Shown piece by piece: positions 22,445 through 34,660 of a stretch of 64,000 bases of DNA (the first letter of the stretch is position 1; each line of letters opens with the position of its first letter). Both the position numbers and the translations under genes were made by a program. The DNA is taken from contig OU015490.1 in assembly GCA_907164885.2 (NCBI GenBank), forward strand, positions 100,182,257 through 100,246,256, given 5' to 3'. This DNA comes from Dolomedes plantarius (lineage: Eukaryota; Arthropoda; Arachnida; Araneae; Dolomedidae). The notes under the pieces were generated by a model. It was not told the DNA's origin. It made no database searches and was given only the letters and a program-made list of their open reading frames with translations.

Positions 22445-22950
22445 TAAATAGAGATAAAAGTACAGTTTTTACAGATTCCTGTCTTTTTATTTACTTCATT
22501 TAATCAGCTGTGATTCATGTTAAGCAAAAACGAGGTCTATTTTAAAAAGCTTGACTTTTCTCCAAATATATGTGGGTGAATAAATTGGCCCACGCATTTA
22601 TATATATATATGTGTGTGTGTGTGTATTAAATTGAGGTAAAAGTACAGTTTTTACAGGTTAAATAATGTTTAATAATTTTCGTGCGCATTGTTATGGAGA
22701 TATAATTGCCAATTAATCCTAATTAGTTTTTATAACCTTTTAAGAAATATCTCCCAGCGTTAGAATAAAAACCCTCACTGAAACGAGACTTCCTGCCATC
22801 TCGTTTCCTTTGTTAAAACCAGGGTGGATTCTGATTATAAGAAAAGAATAAAGGGGTGATCAAAGAACCTACCGTTAAAACGAACAGATCTACGCCAAGC
22901 GGGAAATCTCACCCTCCGCTACGGGCTTCACACGCTGCGAGATTCGTTAC

Positions 22951-23400
22951 CAGTCACAGATATAAATTTATCGGAAGAGGAAGATATTTAACACTTGTTT
23001 GATTCAGCATTTCTGAAGAAAAAAGCAATAAAACGGCGCGGCCATTACGTGGGAAACTGAGACCTGCCTTTATTTCATCGTCCGCAGAGAAAGTGAAATA
23101 ATGCATGATAATGACAGTTATCACTGGCGTGATTAAAGTTCGTGCAAACGCACGTAAAAAGGAGGCAGTCGAAATTGTCGTTTGGATGGTGGGAGGAAGG
23201 ACACATTTCACGCTCTAGGGAACTCGTCGAAATTTTTTATGATGGGAGTGTAACAAGAGGTAAATGATTAGAGTGGTATATTATATTTTTGCCCTTTTTT
23301 TTAAAAGAAGCAGCGGAATCTTTGGTTAATATTTAGAAAGAAATTTATTTACCCAACATCTTTTCCGTAAAGATTTTAACATTATTTGAATTTTTTTCAT
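22951..23400. other. unassigned sequence
   Basis: An 85-codon minus-strand frame at 22954-23211 has no recognisable domain. The base composition is slightly richer in GC than the average of the window. Confidence 0.3.
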
Positions 23401-23404
23401 CATG

Positions 23405-25335
23405 TCTGCATTTTTTAGTGGAGCGGCATTTGAAATTTGGATGAAAATATAGAATTAAGTTGCTGCTCATAGAATTGGTATTTTTTAATGGAGCGGCATT
23501 TGAAAGTTGGGGGGGGGGGTATAGAATTATGTTGCTGCTCAAAAGATTGCCATTTTTTAGTGGAACAGCATTTGAAATTTGGATGAAAATATAGAATGAA
23601 GTTGCTGCTCAAAAGATTGGCATTTTTTAGTGGAACAGCATTTGAAAATTGGATGAAAATATAGAATTAAGTTGCTGCTCAAAATATTGGCATTTTTTAG
23701 GGAAATGTCATTTGAATTTGGAGGAAAATGTAGAATTAAGTTGCTGCTCAAAAGGTAGAAATTTTTTAGTGGAGTGACATTTGAAATTTGGATGAAAATA
23801 TAGAATTCAGTTGCTGCTCAAAATATTGGCATTTTTTAGTGGAACAGCATTTGAAATTTGGATGAAAATATAGAATTAAGTTGCTGCTCAAAAGATTGGC
23901 ATTTTTTAGGGAAATGTCATTTGAATTTGGAGGAAAATGTAGAATTAAGTTGCTGCTCAAAAGGTAGAAATTCTTTAGTGGATTGACATTTGAAATTTGG
24001 ATGAAAATATAGAATTAAGTTGCTCCTCAAAAGATTGGCATTTTTTAGTGGAACAGCATTTGAAATTTGGATGAAAATATAGAATTAAGTTGCTGCTCAA
24101 AAGATTGGCATTTTTTTAGGGAAATGTCATTTGAATTTGGAGGAAAATGTAGAATTAAGTTGCTGCTCAAAAGGTAGAAATTTTTTAGTGGAGTGACATT
24201 TGAAATTTGGATGAAAATATAGAATTAAGTTGCTGCTCAAAAGATTGGCATTTTTTAGGGAAATGTCATTTGAATTTGGAGGAAAATGTAGAATTAAGTT
24301 GCTGCTCAAAAGGTAGAAATTTTTTAGTGGATTGACATTTGAAATTTAGATGAAAATATAGAATTCAGTTGCTCCTCAAAAGATTGGCATTTTTTAGTGG
24401 AGTGACATTTGAAATTTGGATGAAAATATAGAACTAAGTTGCTTCTCAAAAGATTGGCATTTTTTAGTGGAACAGCATTTGAAATTTGGATGAAAATATA
24501 GAATTAAGTTGCTGCTCAAAAGATTGGCATTTTTTAGGAGAGTGTCATTTGAAATTTGGAGGAAAATGTAGAATTAAGTTGCTGCTCAAAAGGTAGAAAT
24601 TTTTTAGTGGATTGACATTTGAAATTTGGATGAAAATATAGAATTGAGTTGATGCTCAAAAGATTGGCATTTTTTAGTGGAGTGACATTTGAAATTTGGA
24701 TGAAAATGTAGAATTAAGTTACTGCTCAAAAGATTGGCTTTTTTTATTGGTTGGCATTTAAAATTTGGATGAAAATATAGAATTAATCTGCTGCTCAAAA
24801 GGTAGATACTTTTTAGTGGATTGATATTTGAAATTTTTATGAAAATATAGAATTAAGTTGCTGCTCAAAAGATTGGCATTTTTTAGGGGAATATCATTTG
24901 AAATTTATATGAAACGATAGAATTAAGTTGATGATCAAAAGATTGGCAATTTTTAGGGGAACGACATTTGAAATTTGAGTAAAAATATAGAATTAAGTTA
25001 CTGCTCAAAAGATTGGCTTTTTTTATTGGTTGGCATTTAAAATTTGGATGAAAATATAGAATTAAGTTTCTCCTGAAACAGTGGCATTTTGAAGTGGAGA
25101 GGCATTCAAAATTTGGTACAAAATATAAAGTTAAGTTGCTGGTAAAAACAATTGACATTTTTAAGGGGAGCTACTTTTAAAATTTGGATGAAAATAGAGA
25201 ATTTAGTTGCTCCTCAAAAGATTGGCATATTTTGGTGAAGTGACATTATAACTTTGGATGAAAATATAAAATTAAGTTGCTGCTCAAAAAATTGACATTT
25301 TTAAGAGGAGCGGATTTTAAAATTTGGATGACCAT
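23405..25335 (-). repeat. 70-bp minisatellite, about 27 units, trimeric order
   Basis: The unit is about 70 bp with a constant AGAATTAAGTTGCTGCTCAA core. Three variants are distinguishable by the next block: AGTGGAACAGCATTTG (A), AGGGAAATGTCATTTG (B, with GGAGGAAAATG) and AGTGGAGTGACATTTG (C). They alternate A-B-C in about 23620-24600, making a higher-order unit of about 210 bp. The edges (25080-25335) are more diverged. Because 210 is divisible by 3, the array gives repeated minus-strand open frames of 60-90 codons (MSSNLILHFPPN-type); I treat these as by-products. Confidence 0.92.
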
Positions 25336-26348
25336 ATTAAAATCAAATTGTTGTCTCCAAGAGAAAAAAAATTACATTCGGCATCGCAGTACGTGAAACC
25401 GACACTTTTACGAAGTACGATACGGAAATTAAATGATAGAAGAAACGAGATAATTCTTGCATTGTAAAAGGCATAAGTCGCCCAAAACCCACATCAGAAT
25501 TTATCAATTGCCTTGGTGTGAATCAGAATGATACCCTTTTACGAGTTTATTTTTCAAAAACATTTTTTTTTTCTGATTGTGTAAAAAGGCTGAATATCTC
25601 GAACTTTTAACGTGCATCTATAAAACTTCCTGTAATCGAATCCTAAGCTGTGTTTTGTTTTCCTTGCCAAACTATTTATTATACTCTATAAAAGATATCT
25701 ACCTTCTGTAAACTAAATTTATAAAACTCTATCAAAACTTCTCTGATCCGTCAATAGAAAAATTATTAATTCTTATCATGAATTAATTCATTAATTCCCG
25801 ACTATTTTAATTACGTGTAAAGAATCCTGTTATAACATTCATTTTCAGCGAGCTTTCAACCACTGGTTGCAAATATTTGCCGGCTGAGTTTGCTGCAGTA
25901 AAGACGGCGACACAGTCCGTTTCCAGACGATTTTTTTATCGGGACCATTTTGTTCAGTAAGTACCTCTTAGCGTCTATAAAGATAGGGTATTTTTTTCTT
26001 ACTTCTATTACTCCTTTATCTACCCTTCGGTGTCACGCTGTAAGCAAAAAGGGTGTATCACGTATTTTTTACATAAAAAAACTTCTTTTTTTATTACTTT
26101 TCCTGCCACTTTTACATATATCTTACGGAGTTACGTCTGTACTCACGCCAAAATACGGAGAGTGTTTGCATTTCACGGCGGTCTTCTAAAACGGTACCCA
26201 TCCGCAGATAAAGAGTGTCACTTCATACCACCTGTCATTCACGCTGAGTGGGATTACATGTTTTTGATAGAAATTGGGATTTTCACTCTTCGGATATCAC
26301 ACCAAATAGAGCCGCAGAGACACCGATCTGCAGCTATTTTGGAGATAC
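25336..26348. other. unassigned sequence with overlapping ORFs
   Basis: Two overlapping plus frames, 25950-26189 and 26030-26380, show no domain that I recognise. No promoter or splice pattern is convincing. Confidence 0.3.
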
Positions 26349-27006
26349 TTTGTTTCTTTGGATGTAATATGTGCTTATGAAGAGTCTCGATTACACATGA
26401 AATATTTATGACTCGCACCCTTTGTTTCTGTGAGAATAAAGGATTTAATTTTTTAAAAAATATCTGCTCTGTAGAACCATGTAATTTTATTCACATCGGT
26501 AAAAAAAGAAAATTCAAGAATGTGCTTTATTTGCTAATCCCCACTCTTGGTGTATCACTAGCATTATATTTGTTTCTTTGGATGTAATATGTGCTTATGA
26601 AGAGTCTCGATTACAAGTGAAATATTTATGACTCACCCTTTGTTTCTGTGAGAATAAAGGATTTAATTTTTAAAAAATATCTGCTCTGTAGAACCCTGTA
26701 ATTTTATTCACATTGGTAAAAAAATGAAAACCCAAGAATATGCTTTATTTGCTAATCTCCCCTCTTGGTGTATCAGTAGCATTATCTTTGTTACTTTGGA
26801 TGTAATATGTGCTTATGAAGAGTCTCGATTATACGTGATATATTTATGACTCGCACCCTTTGTTTCTGTGAGAATAAAGGATTTAATTAAAAAAAATATC
26901 TGCTCTGTAGAACCAAGTAATTTTACTCACATCGGTAAAAAAAAGAAAACCCAAGAATATGCTTTATTTATTAATCTCCCCTCTTGGTGTATCACTACCA
27001 TTATCT
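26349..27006 (+). repeat. 220-bp direct triplication
   Basis: Units start at 26349, 26569 and 26787 with TTTGTTTCTTTGGATGTAAT (third copy TTTGTTACTTTGG). They stay closely similar throughout, including CTGTGAGAATAAAGGATTTA. The third runs into new sequence after about 27006. Confidence 0.92.
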
Positions 27007-27057
27007 TTCCTCCTATTTATACATATTTTCATTCCGCCTTTGTTATGAGCCATTTAG

Positions 27058-27165
27058 AACTAAGTCTTGTGACAGTGAAAAAATTAAAATTAGACGTTTT
27101 AGGTTGTAAATCAATTAGAGAGGTAAGTCTTGCGGTAGCGAAAAAAAAAATTTCAGATAGTCTCT
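27058..27165 (+). repeat. AAATTAGACGTTTTAGG minisatellite, left part
   Basis: About one and a half units of the repeat that resumes at about 28868 (AAGTCTTGxGxxAGxGAAAA...AAATTAGACGTTTTAGGTTG). It is separated from the rest by the MITE/Helitron stack. Confidence 0.75.
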
Positions 27166-27524
27166 TGTAACGAAACTACCGTGGGTTATTAAGGCTGCTA
27201 TGTACTAAGAAAAAAAATCGTATTTCCCTTTTCCTCATCTTGCAGACTCTTGCGGTGGGAGGAGTCCAGTTGACAGTTCGAGAATTCCACCCCCTTTAGG
27301 ATTGACATTTTGAGGGATTGCAATGGCTCTCTCTCTCTAAAGGGGGGGTTAAGCGCTGCCCCCCGAATTTTTTATTTAAAATATATTTTTGTCAACTATT
27401 TACAGGTACATAAATTCTGATAATCAAGTAAAATTAAAGGATTCATTTTATAAATTTCGTCCACCGAAGGAATTTATGAGCGTTTAAAACACACTAGACC
27501 AGATTTTCCCCCGAATAATTTAAA

Positions 27525-28374
27525 CTAGCCGCTGCACGACCAGCATGGTCGCTTTTAGTTTTATATTTTCTTTTGCAAAACAACTCAACTGAAAGTAACA
27601 AATGTAAGGAATGTTACCATTACCTTTCATCATAAATATACGTTGTTAAGGGGTATTCTCTATAAGGCTGATTCTAAAACATCGTGATTAAAAAATGTTA
27701 ATTTCTATTACTTCAGAACAGAGTCAAAGATAAGACTGAGAAACCCAACACCAATGATTTTAAAAATTACATCCCTCTCTGTATGTACTATTTTTCAAAA
27801 TTAAGATATTTACACTTTATCATTACATCAAATAAGATATTGTTGGGGAAAATATTTTCCCCTTATAAAATGGAGTAAAAATTTAGCAAGTTCTAAAATA
27901 TAGTTGCAGTACATCACTCTCTGTATATACTATTGTCCACAATTCATTTATCTATACTTAGTCATATCAAATAATTAATTGTCAGGAAAATTTCTTCACT
28001 TATAAAAATGGGAGTAAAATTTCACCACGTACTGAAAAAAGTGTAGAAAATTAACTATTACTGGCTCTCGGTTGCCATGCCGGCGATGGTTAAGCCTTTA
28101 CTTCGCGATCATTTATGCTCTCTTTCACGCCTTTCTCTTCATGAATTATTTCTTCTTCGCTGTCTTTCTTGAGACTGTTCCCAAATTTCCCTTGATCGTG
28201 TAGTTCACTTTCGAGTATTCCTGATTTCAGTGCGTAAATCCATGTTGACACGCGGCTGTAAATTGTGGACGTTCGGTAATGTTTACATATGGTAGTGGCA
28301 GCCGTTGCCATTCGGAGTTTAGAAAAATCATCGATTTTTGTGCCGCATACCTACACGTTTTATATATATATAGA
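27525..28374 (-). mobile_element. Helitron-like element, family 2
   Basis: On the minus strand it begins TCTATATATATATAAAACGT (28374) and ends GCAGCGGCTAG (27525). The end is preceded by a clear hairpin, GCGACCA / TGGTCG with loop TGC. A is outside on the left and T on the right, with no duplication. Joining the flanks TTTAAA and TTTTAAAATATT gives exactly the uninterrupted family M sequence seen in other copies. No Rep/helicase; it carries a 73-codon frame in its own orientation. Confidence 0.9.
28090..28311 (-). CDS. 73-codon ORF carried by Helitron family 2
   Basis: The frame lies about 60 bp inside the Helitron 5' end and runs in the element's direction. It starts MATAATTICKHY and has an acidic/basic middle (KKDSEEEIIHEEKG). 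I do not recognise the product. The local sequence is more GC-rich than the rest of the element, which would fit a captured gene fragment, but it could also be incidental. Confidence 0.3.
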   Translation of the reverse strand: MATAATTICKHYRTSTIYSRVSTWIYALKSGILESELHDQGKFGNSLKKDSEEEIIHEEKGVKESINDREVKA

Positions 28375-28568
28375 TTTTAAAATATTAGTTGCATTTTTTT
28401 AGAAAAACGAAAAATGTACATAAATGAAAAATTTCTTTCTCTTTGACGGAGTACAATTTAACGAAAAAAAATCTTTGAATCCAAGTCGGCAATCCGTGGA
28501 CAAATTTTCTCCATAAGGTTAACATTGAGGTGAGCGAATCCAATGGGGTTAGTACATAACAGCCTTAA

Positions 28569-28856
28569 CATAGTATTACTTATCGTTGCTTACCTCTTTT
28601 TTATGTATATAACTATGTATGTATTATGCATATATGTATCTATATATAATGCACGTATGTATATATATACATATATGTATGTCAAAATTTTGACGCATTT
28701 TGGTACTTTTCTGTTTAACTGTTTACTGCTCGTCCAAGCAATACAGACTGGGTTTGGCGCGCTGCCAAAATTATAACTCGCGAAGTACGGATGGATGGTT
28801 TTAGCGACTGAAATTTTGATTTCCAGAGGACCGTTATGCAGGAACGTAATCCTACG
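28569..28856. mobile_element. TTAA MITE, family R3 (copy 1)
   Basis: Begins at the TTAA that closes MITE M (CATAGTATTAC) and ends GTAATCCTACG followed by TGAA. The complete copy at 61846-62269 shows the same ends as perfect inverted repeats CGTAGGATTAC inside TTAA. The interior has the block GTCAAAATTTTGACGCATTT and a TAYG-type microsatellite. Confidence 0.75.
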
Positions 28857-28867
28857 TGAAAATTATT

Positions 28868-29378
28868 TTAGATATTTTAGGGTGTTAATGAATCAGAGAA
28901 ATATTGTGACAGTGAAAAAATAAAATTTAGTCGTTTTGGGTTATAAATTAATCAGGGATAAGTCTTGCGATAACGAAAAAATTAGACGTTAAAGGTTGTA
29001 AAGAATCAAACAGGTGAGTCTTGCGATAGTGAGAAAATTAAAATTAGACGTTTAAGGTTGTAAATTAATCAAACACGGAGTCTCGTGACAGTGAAGAATT
29101 TTAAATTAGACATTTTAGGTTTTAAATTAATCAGAAAGATAATTCTTGCGATACTGAAAAAAATTAAAATTAGACGTTTTAGTGGTAAATTAATTAAGAC
29201 AGATAAAGTTTGCGATACTGGAAAAAATTAAAATTAGACGTTTTAGGTGATAAATTAATCATTCAAATAAGTCTTGCGGTAAGAAAAAATCAGAAGTATA
29301 CGTTTTAGGTTGTAAATGAAACAAATAGGAAAAAATTAAAATTTGACGTTTTGGGTTGTAAATGAATCAGATAATGAA
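28868..29378 (+). repeat. AAATTAGACGTTTTAGG minisatellite, main part
   Basis: About eight degenerate units of 60-75 bp: TTTTAGGTTGTAAATTAATC, then a variable piece, then AGTCTTGCGATAxTGAAAAA. Same repeat as 27058-27165. Confidence 0.85.
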
Positions 29379-30146
29379 TTTTTGCCATGACATTTAACTG
29401 TTTATCTCTGTCTATAAGCACCTCAATCTGTCATAATTAATTGAGGCAAACAAACCAAATTTTATAATTTTTAATGGAAAATATACATATAACATAGCAG
29501 GCACTAAAAAAATATCGCACGGCAGAAATAAGCTGTGGTCTTTGAAGAGAATTTACGATGGGTATGTCTAGAGGACATGGGACCGTAAGTGACGTGTTTT
29601 GAAAGATCCGAGTGGAGGTCTTGACATACTATACTGTCCTTAAACATGAATATTAAAATATGAAAGGTTTTTTTAAAACTTATTTTACGGTGATTGTATT
29701 TCCTTTTTAGTTATACTTCGTGACATTAGCGATCACACAATGCATATTGCAAACAACTTTAACATAATTTATCTTAAATTCCCTCTGCTTTTCAATGACC
29801 AATTCTAATTTCTGATCCTAATTAACTAATTATAATTCTTGTAATTGAAATGTGTTGATAGAAGTCCTCTTCCTATTATTCCAAATTCAGTGTTTTGCCT
29901 TAATCTAAAATTTCAGCCATGACATCATTTACGCCTTCATCAGATGTCTTAATTGTTTCGTGATTAGTAAAAAATGGTCGCACTGTTTCGATCAAGCACC
30001 TTGTGTTTTCATTACAACCGACGGGAAAACTCAGGTATATATGCGTAAAAGACAGGCCTAAATTTGACATAATGAGGAGGCATCCTATGCCATAGCACGG
30101 AAAGAATGTGCAAAGTTTTCAAACCAATTTAACGTTCATGAGCATA
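29379..30146. other. no recognisable feature
   Basis: AT-rich, no ORF above 60 codons, no terminus seen. Confidence 0.4.
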
Positions 30147-30838
30147 ATCTCTATATATAAAACAGTTCCGTAACTAACTGACTCACTGACTGACATACAA
30201 CGCACAGACCAAACCGCTGGAGCTAAAGGGCTGAAATTTTGCATGGCGATTCTTCTTATAGTGTAGGGGTGCACTAAGAAAGATTTTTGAAAAATTCTTC
30301 TTAGATTTTTTAAATTAAATTTTTAAGCTGTTTTAGTACATTTTTTTAAGTTTGCATTTAAAATAATAATTTGAGGGTTATAAATTTATATCACGAGAGA
30401 GATGATAAAAATTCCTTTAAAATGAGATCTTTTTCGAATCTTTACCTCTATTTTCTGATATTTGGTAAATTTTTAAAAATTAATTTTTAGAATTTAATTT
30501 ATTAAATGCCGATCACGTGATTTCTTTTTCTGGAACTTTAAATAAATTTATCGTCACGTGCATAACAACTAAATAGACCAAAAAAAAATTTTTTTCTTGC
30601 TAATGCGGCAGACTATTGGACATTATCGAAAAAATATTAAAATACAATAATAAAAGATATTATGTTCCTCAAACTGTACTATATTAACTGTACTATATTC
30701 TTTAGTATGTCCTATTACATTTAATTTGAATATTTTCTTCTACATTATTTTGTCTATAAAAATATACCTTACGATTTTTTTATAAATATATTTTTTTGTT
30801 TTTTTACATCAATTTTATATATTGATCGTCGTATTTAT

Positions 30839-31701
<863 letters not shown>

Positions 31702-31794
31702 GCATTAATTGCATACATTGACCGTTGTATTTAATTTGAATGTACTCCGTAGCGAAGTGCGGGTTTTCAGCAAGTATTCACATAAGAATGTGTT

Positions 31795-32319
31795 TATCTG
31801 AAACTAGAAACAAACTTCGTCAATATATCAACGAGTCCACTGCTTCAGCCACTGCGGAATAGAAGGTAACGAGAAAGCCGACTTCTTGGCAAAAAGAGGG
31901 ACTGGGATTCTCCAAACATCAAATGCAGAGATCCCATACACCACAATTAAGTCAATCAATAAGAGAGCGTTTCAAAGCAGACTCATCAGTGAACTTTCGG
32001 CGACAAATTCCCAGAAAATCTTGTGGAATAAAATTCACGAACTACTTGACTGGCCAAGGAAAAGAGCTGCCGCTGAATTCCGGTTGGCTGCAGGACACGA
32101 CTGCCTCGCAAAACATCTCCACCGTTTTGACATTCTGGATAATCCGTTCTTCATGCTCTGCGACCTTCAGTCCAGTTGTGGGAGCGATATTGGGAGGCAA
32201 GAGATCAACCAAATGGGCCAATGGACACTTGCTACCTACTTATTGGACTTTTCCCATCTTTGTTCGGTTTATTTGGATTAGCTTATCTGTGTATTGCCCG
32301 CCATTGGAAATAATAATAA
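31795..32319 (+). pseudogene. LINE 3' end: RNase H domain and AAT tail
   Basis: The plus frame reads HCGIEGNEKADFLAKRG at 31846-31896, the conserved end of the RNase H domain in jockey/I-type non-LTR retrotransposons. About 110 more residues follow, ending in a C-terminal region (LCDLQSS, a remnant of the CxxC...H...C motif). A frame change near 32150 disrupts it. The element ends ...GCCATTGG then AATAATAATAA (32309-32319), a typical LINE tail. It is 5' truncated. A Helitron starts directly after the tail. Confidence 0.75.
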
Positions 32320-32946
32320 TCTATATATATAAAACAGTTCCGTAACTGACTGACTCACTGACATACAACGCACAGACCAAACCGCTGACTCACAGACCTA
32401 AAGAGCTGACATTTTACATGGCGATTCTTCTTACAGTGTAGGGGTGCACTAAGAAAGATTTTTGAAAAATTCTTCTTAGATTTTTTAAAATTAAATTTTT
32501 AAGCTGTTTTAGTATATTTTTTTAAGTTTGCCTTTAAAATAATAATTCGAGGGTTATGAAATTCATATCACGAGAAAGATCATAAAAATTCCTTTAAAAT
32601 GAAATCTTTTTTGAATCTCTACCTCCATTTTCTGAATTTTGGTGAATTTTTAATGATTAAATTTTAGAATTAATTTATTAAATCTGATCACGTGATTTCT
32701 TTTTCTGGTATTTTAAATAAATTTATCGTCACGTTCATAACAATGAAATAGACAAAAAAAATTTCTCTTGCTAATGCGGAAGACAATTGGACATTATCTA
32801 AAAAAATATTAAAATACAGTAAAAGATATGTTCCTCAAACTGTGCTATATTAACTGTACTACATTCTTTAGTATGTCCTATTAGATTTCATTAGAATATT
32901 TTCTTCTACATTATTTTGTCTATAAAAATATCTCTTACGATTTTTT

Positions 32947-32984
<38 letters not shown>

Positions 32985-33019
32985 ACATCAATTGTATACA
33001 TTGATCGTCGTATTTATTA

Positions 33020-33078
<59 letters not shown>

Positions 33079-33160
33079 TTTTTTTTTTGCATTAATTGCA
33101 TACATTGACCATTGTATTTAATTTGGATGTACTCCGTAGCGAAGTGTGGGTTTTCAGCTA

Positions 33161-33161
<1 letters not shown>
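32320..33161 (+). mobile_element. Helitron-like element, family 1 (copy 5)
   Basis: Starts TCTATATATATAAAACAG next to the LINE tail (A at 32319) and ends GTGTGGGTTTTCAGCTAG, with T next. Contains TA arrays at 32950-32981 and 33022-33075. It is followed by another TA array, 33162-33256. Confidence 0.87.

Positions 33162-33256
<95 letters not shown>
33162..33256. repeat. TA microsatellite
   Basis: Pure TA run between the Helitron end and the hAT flank. Confidence 0.95.
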
Positions 33257-33259
<3 letters not shown>

Positions 33260-33955
33260 TAAAATAAAAAATCAACGCGTCCAGCCCCAGCTACCAATTT
33301 ACAACCCATGCGTTCAACCAGGGGCGTTCCAACGCGGGGTGCAAGGGGTGCGGGGCACACGGGCGGCACATCAAGGGGGGCGGCAAGTCAGCCGCCCGGA
33401 TAAAAAAAAATTTAAAACTAATTTATTTGAAAAATAATTAATATAAAAATATCACCATTATGCTAGGTAACTACTTAGAGTTAAAAAAATGCATTTTACA
33501 AGTATAACTGGAAATAAACAGTAAGGTTTGGACTCAGAAGGGGAAGTGACGCGCCCAGGCGACAGTCGCGACCTATAGCCACAACTGTAGCTCTGTATAA
33601 TAAGGCCCTTAGATTTTTCGCTTTTGCGAAGCCAGTGTGTCTACAGGACAGGGCTGATCTAGTGTAATTTTTGTTTATTCTGCACATGCCGGATGTGATG
33701 AGGTTTGCGCGCGAAAAATGTTAAAAGAAGGTTATTCTGGGAGATTTTGTCTTAGGCTGAGGTCGTATCAGATCATTTTCGCTCCCGGTATGTTATTTTT
33801 ATTGTGATTTCGTTTTGTAACTCTGTGTGTCTCTATATATAATCAAATGTGTTTGATTAAATTAAGACTTCCTTTTTATTTGGCGAAGCAAGAATGCCTA
33901 TATTTTAATGATTATTTAAATTCGGCTATGGAGAAATTTACTTAAAGGGACAGTG

Positions 33956-34660
33956 GACCTTCAAACCTAACTTTTTTTGTTTTGAATGGATTTCCTTGAA
34001 ATTTGAATATGTGATTAGTACCATAAATATGTAAAAGTGGTTAAAATGTAATGATGAAATATTAATAATTTATGAATTATGAATTATATCAAAAATCAGC
34101 CTAATTAAAAATGTTCCATGAGCATTTCTTTTGCATATAATATGGCAATTTTTACTTACAGGATCCCTTATAGAACTAACAATGAAACTCATTGCTTATT
34201 TTAAGCATTCATTAAAAATATAAAGAGAAAAAAATAATAACAGTGCAAACACCCTTTTACTTATGCAAAATACCTCTAAATCATCTTTTCAAGGACAAAA
34301 TTTAAAAATTCTGAGCTACGAAGCATGATTATTTTCAATAAGATTTATTTGATATACAGTTAAGTATATTAAACTTAAATTTCAAAGCAATACGGTAATT
34401 AGAAATGCACCCGGAGTAGTTTGAATATTCGTATGACACGAAAATTTTTATTTTGAGAAAAACGCGTTTAAAGTTATTGCTGTTAGTATCCACATAATAT
34501 CTAAATTAAATACAAATGCCTATAACTAGAAAAGTAATCACAGAAATTAAAAATTCTTTTTGCAACACATTTCTACTCGTCCGTAGTTTCACAATTCAAT
34601 AAAATAAAATAAAAATCGAATTTTTGGACAAATTTCACAATTTTGAAAGTCCACTGTCCC
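33956..34660 (+). mobile_element. TTAA MITE, family G (copy 1 of tandem pair)
   Basis: Preceded by TTAA (33952-33955); begins AGGGACAGTGGACCTTCAAA and ends AAAGTCCACTGTCCC. About 705 bp, no coding sequence. Directly joined to copy 2 with no TTAA between. Confidence 0.75.

Larger units (their letters stand above)
16480..22950 (+). repeat. long degenerate repeat, several partial copies
   Basis: An ordered set of landmarks recurs: ATAATAAAAGAAGCAGATA; CATCAAACTGAACTTCCTG; TTTCCCTCGTTTAAACAG; CAAATATATGTGGGTGA; TTTCGTGTGCATTGTTATGG; CTAATTAGGA; ACGAGACTTCCTGCC; ACGCCAAACGGGAAATTTCA. Copies or parts occupy about 16500-17173, 17960-18122, 18543-18600, 18926-19160, 20855-21110, 21112-21459 and 22480-22950. 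They are separated by younger insertions. Original unit about 650-800 bp. No coding function seen. Confidence 0.75.
27193..28564. mobile_element. TTAA MITE, family M (copy 2), with Helitron inside
   Basis: Left TTAA at 27189-27192, right TTAA at 28565-28568. The left end GGCTGCTATGTACTA is followed by about 170 bp of foreign sequence, after which the MITE body resumes near 27390. The body is split at 27524/28375 by a Helitron. The right end is GGTGAGCGAATCCAAT...AACAGCC. Confidence 0.8.

Noticed and set aside
23345..25158. Series of 60-91-codon minus-strand frames (MSSNLIL type)
   Set aside because: By-product of a 70-bp repeat with a 210-bp super-period; no start context, frames shift with unit changes.
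23405..25335. Possible CRISPR array
   Set aside because: Units are contiguous near-identical repeats without unique spacers, in a eukaryotic genome.
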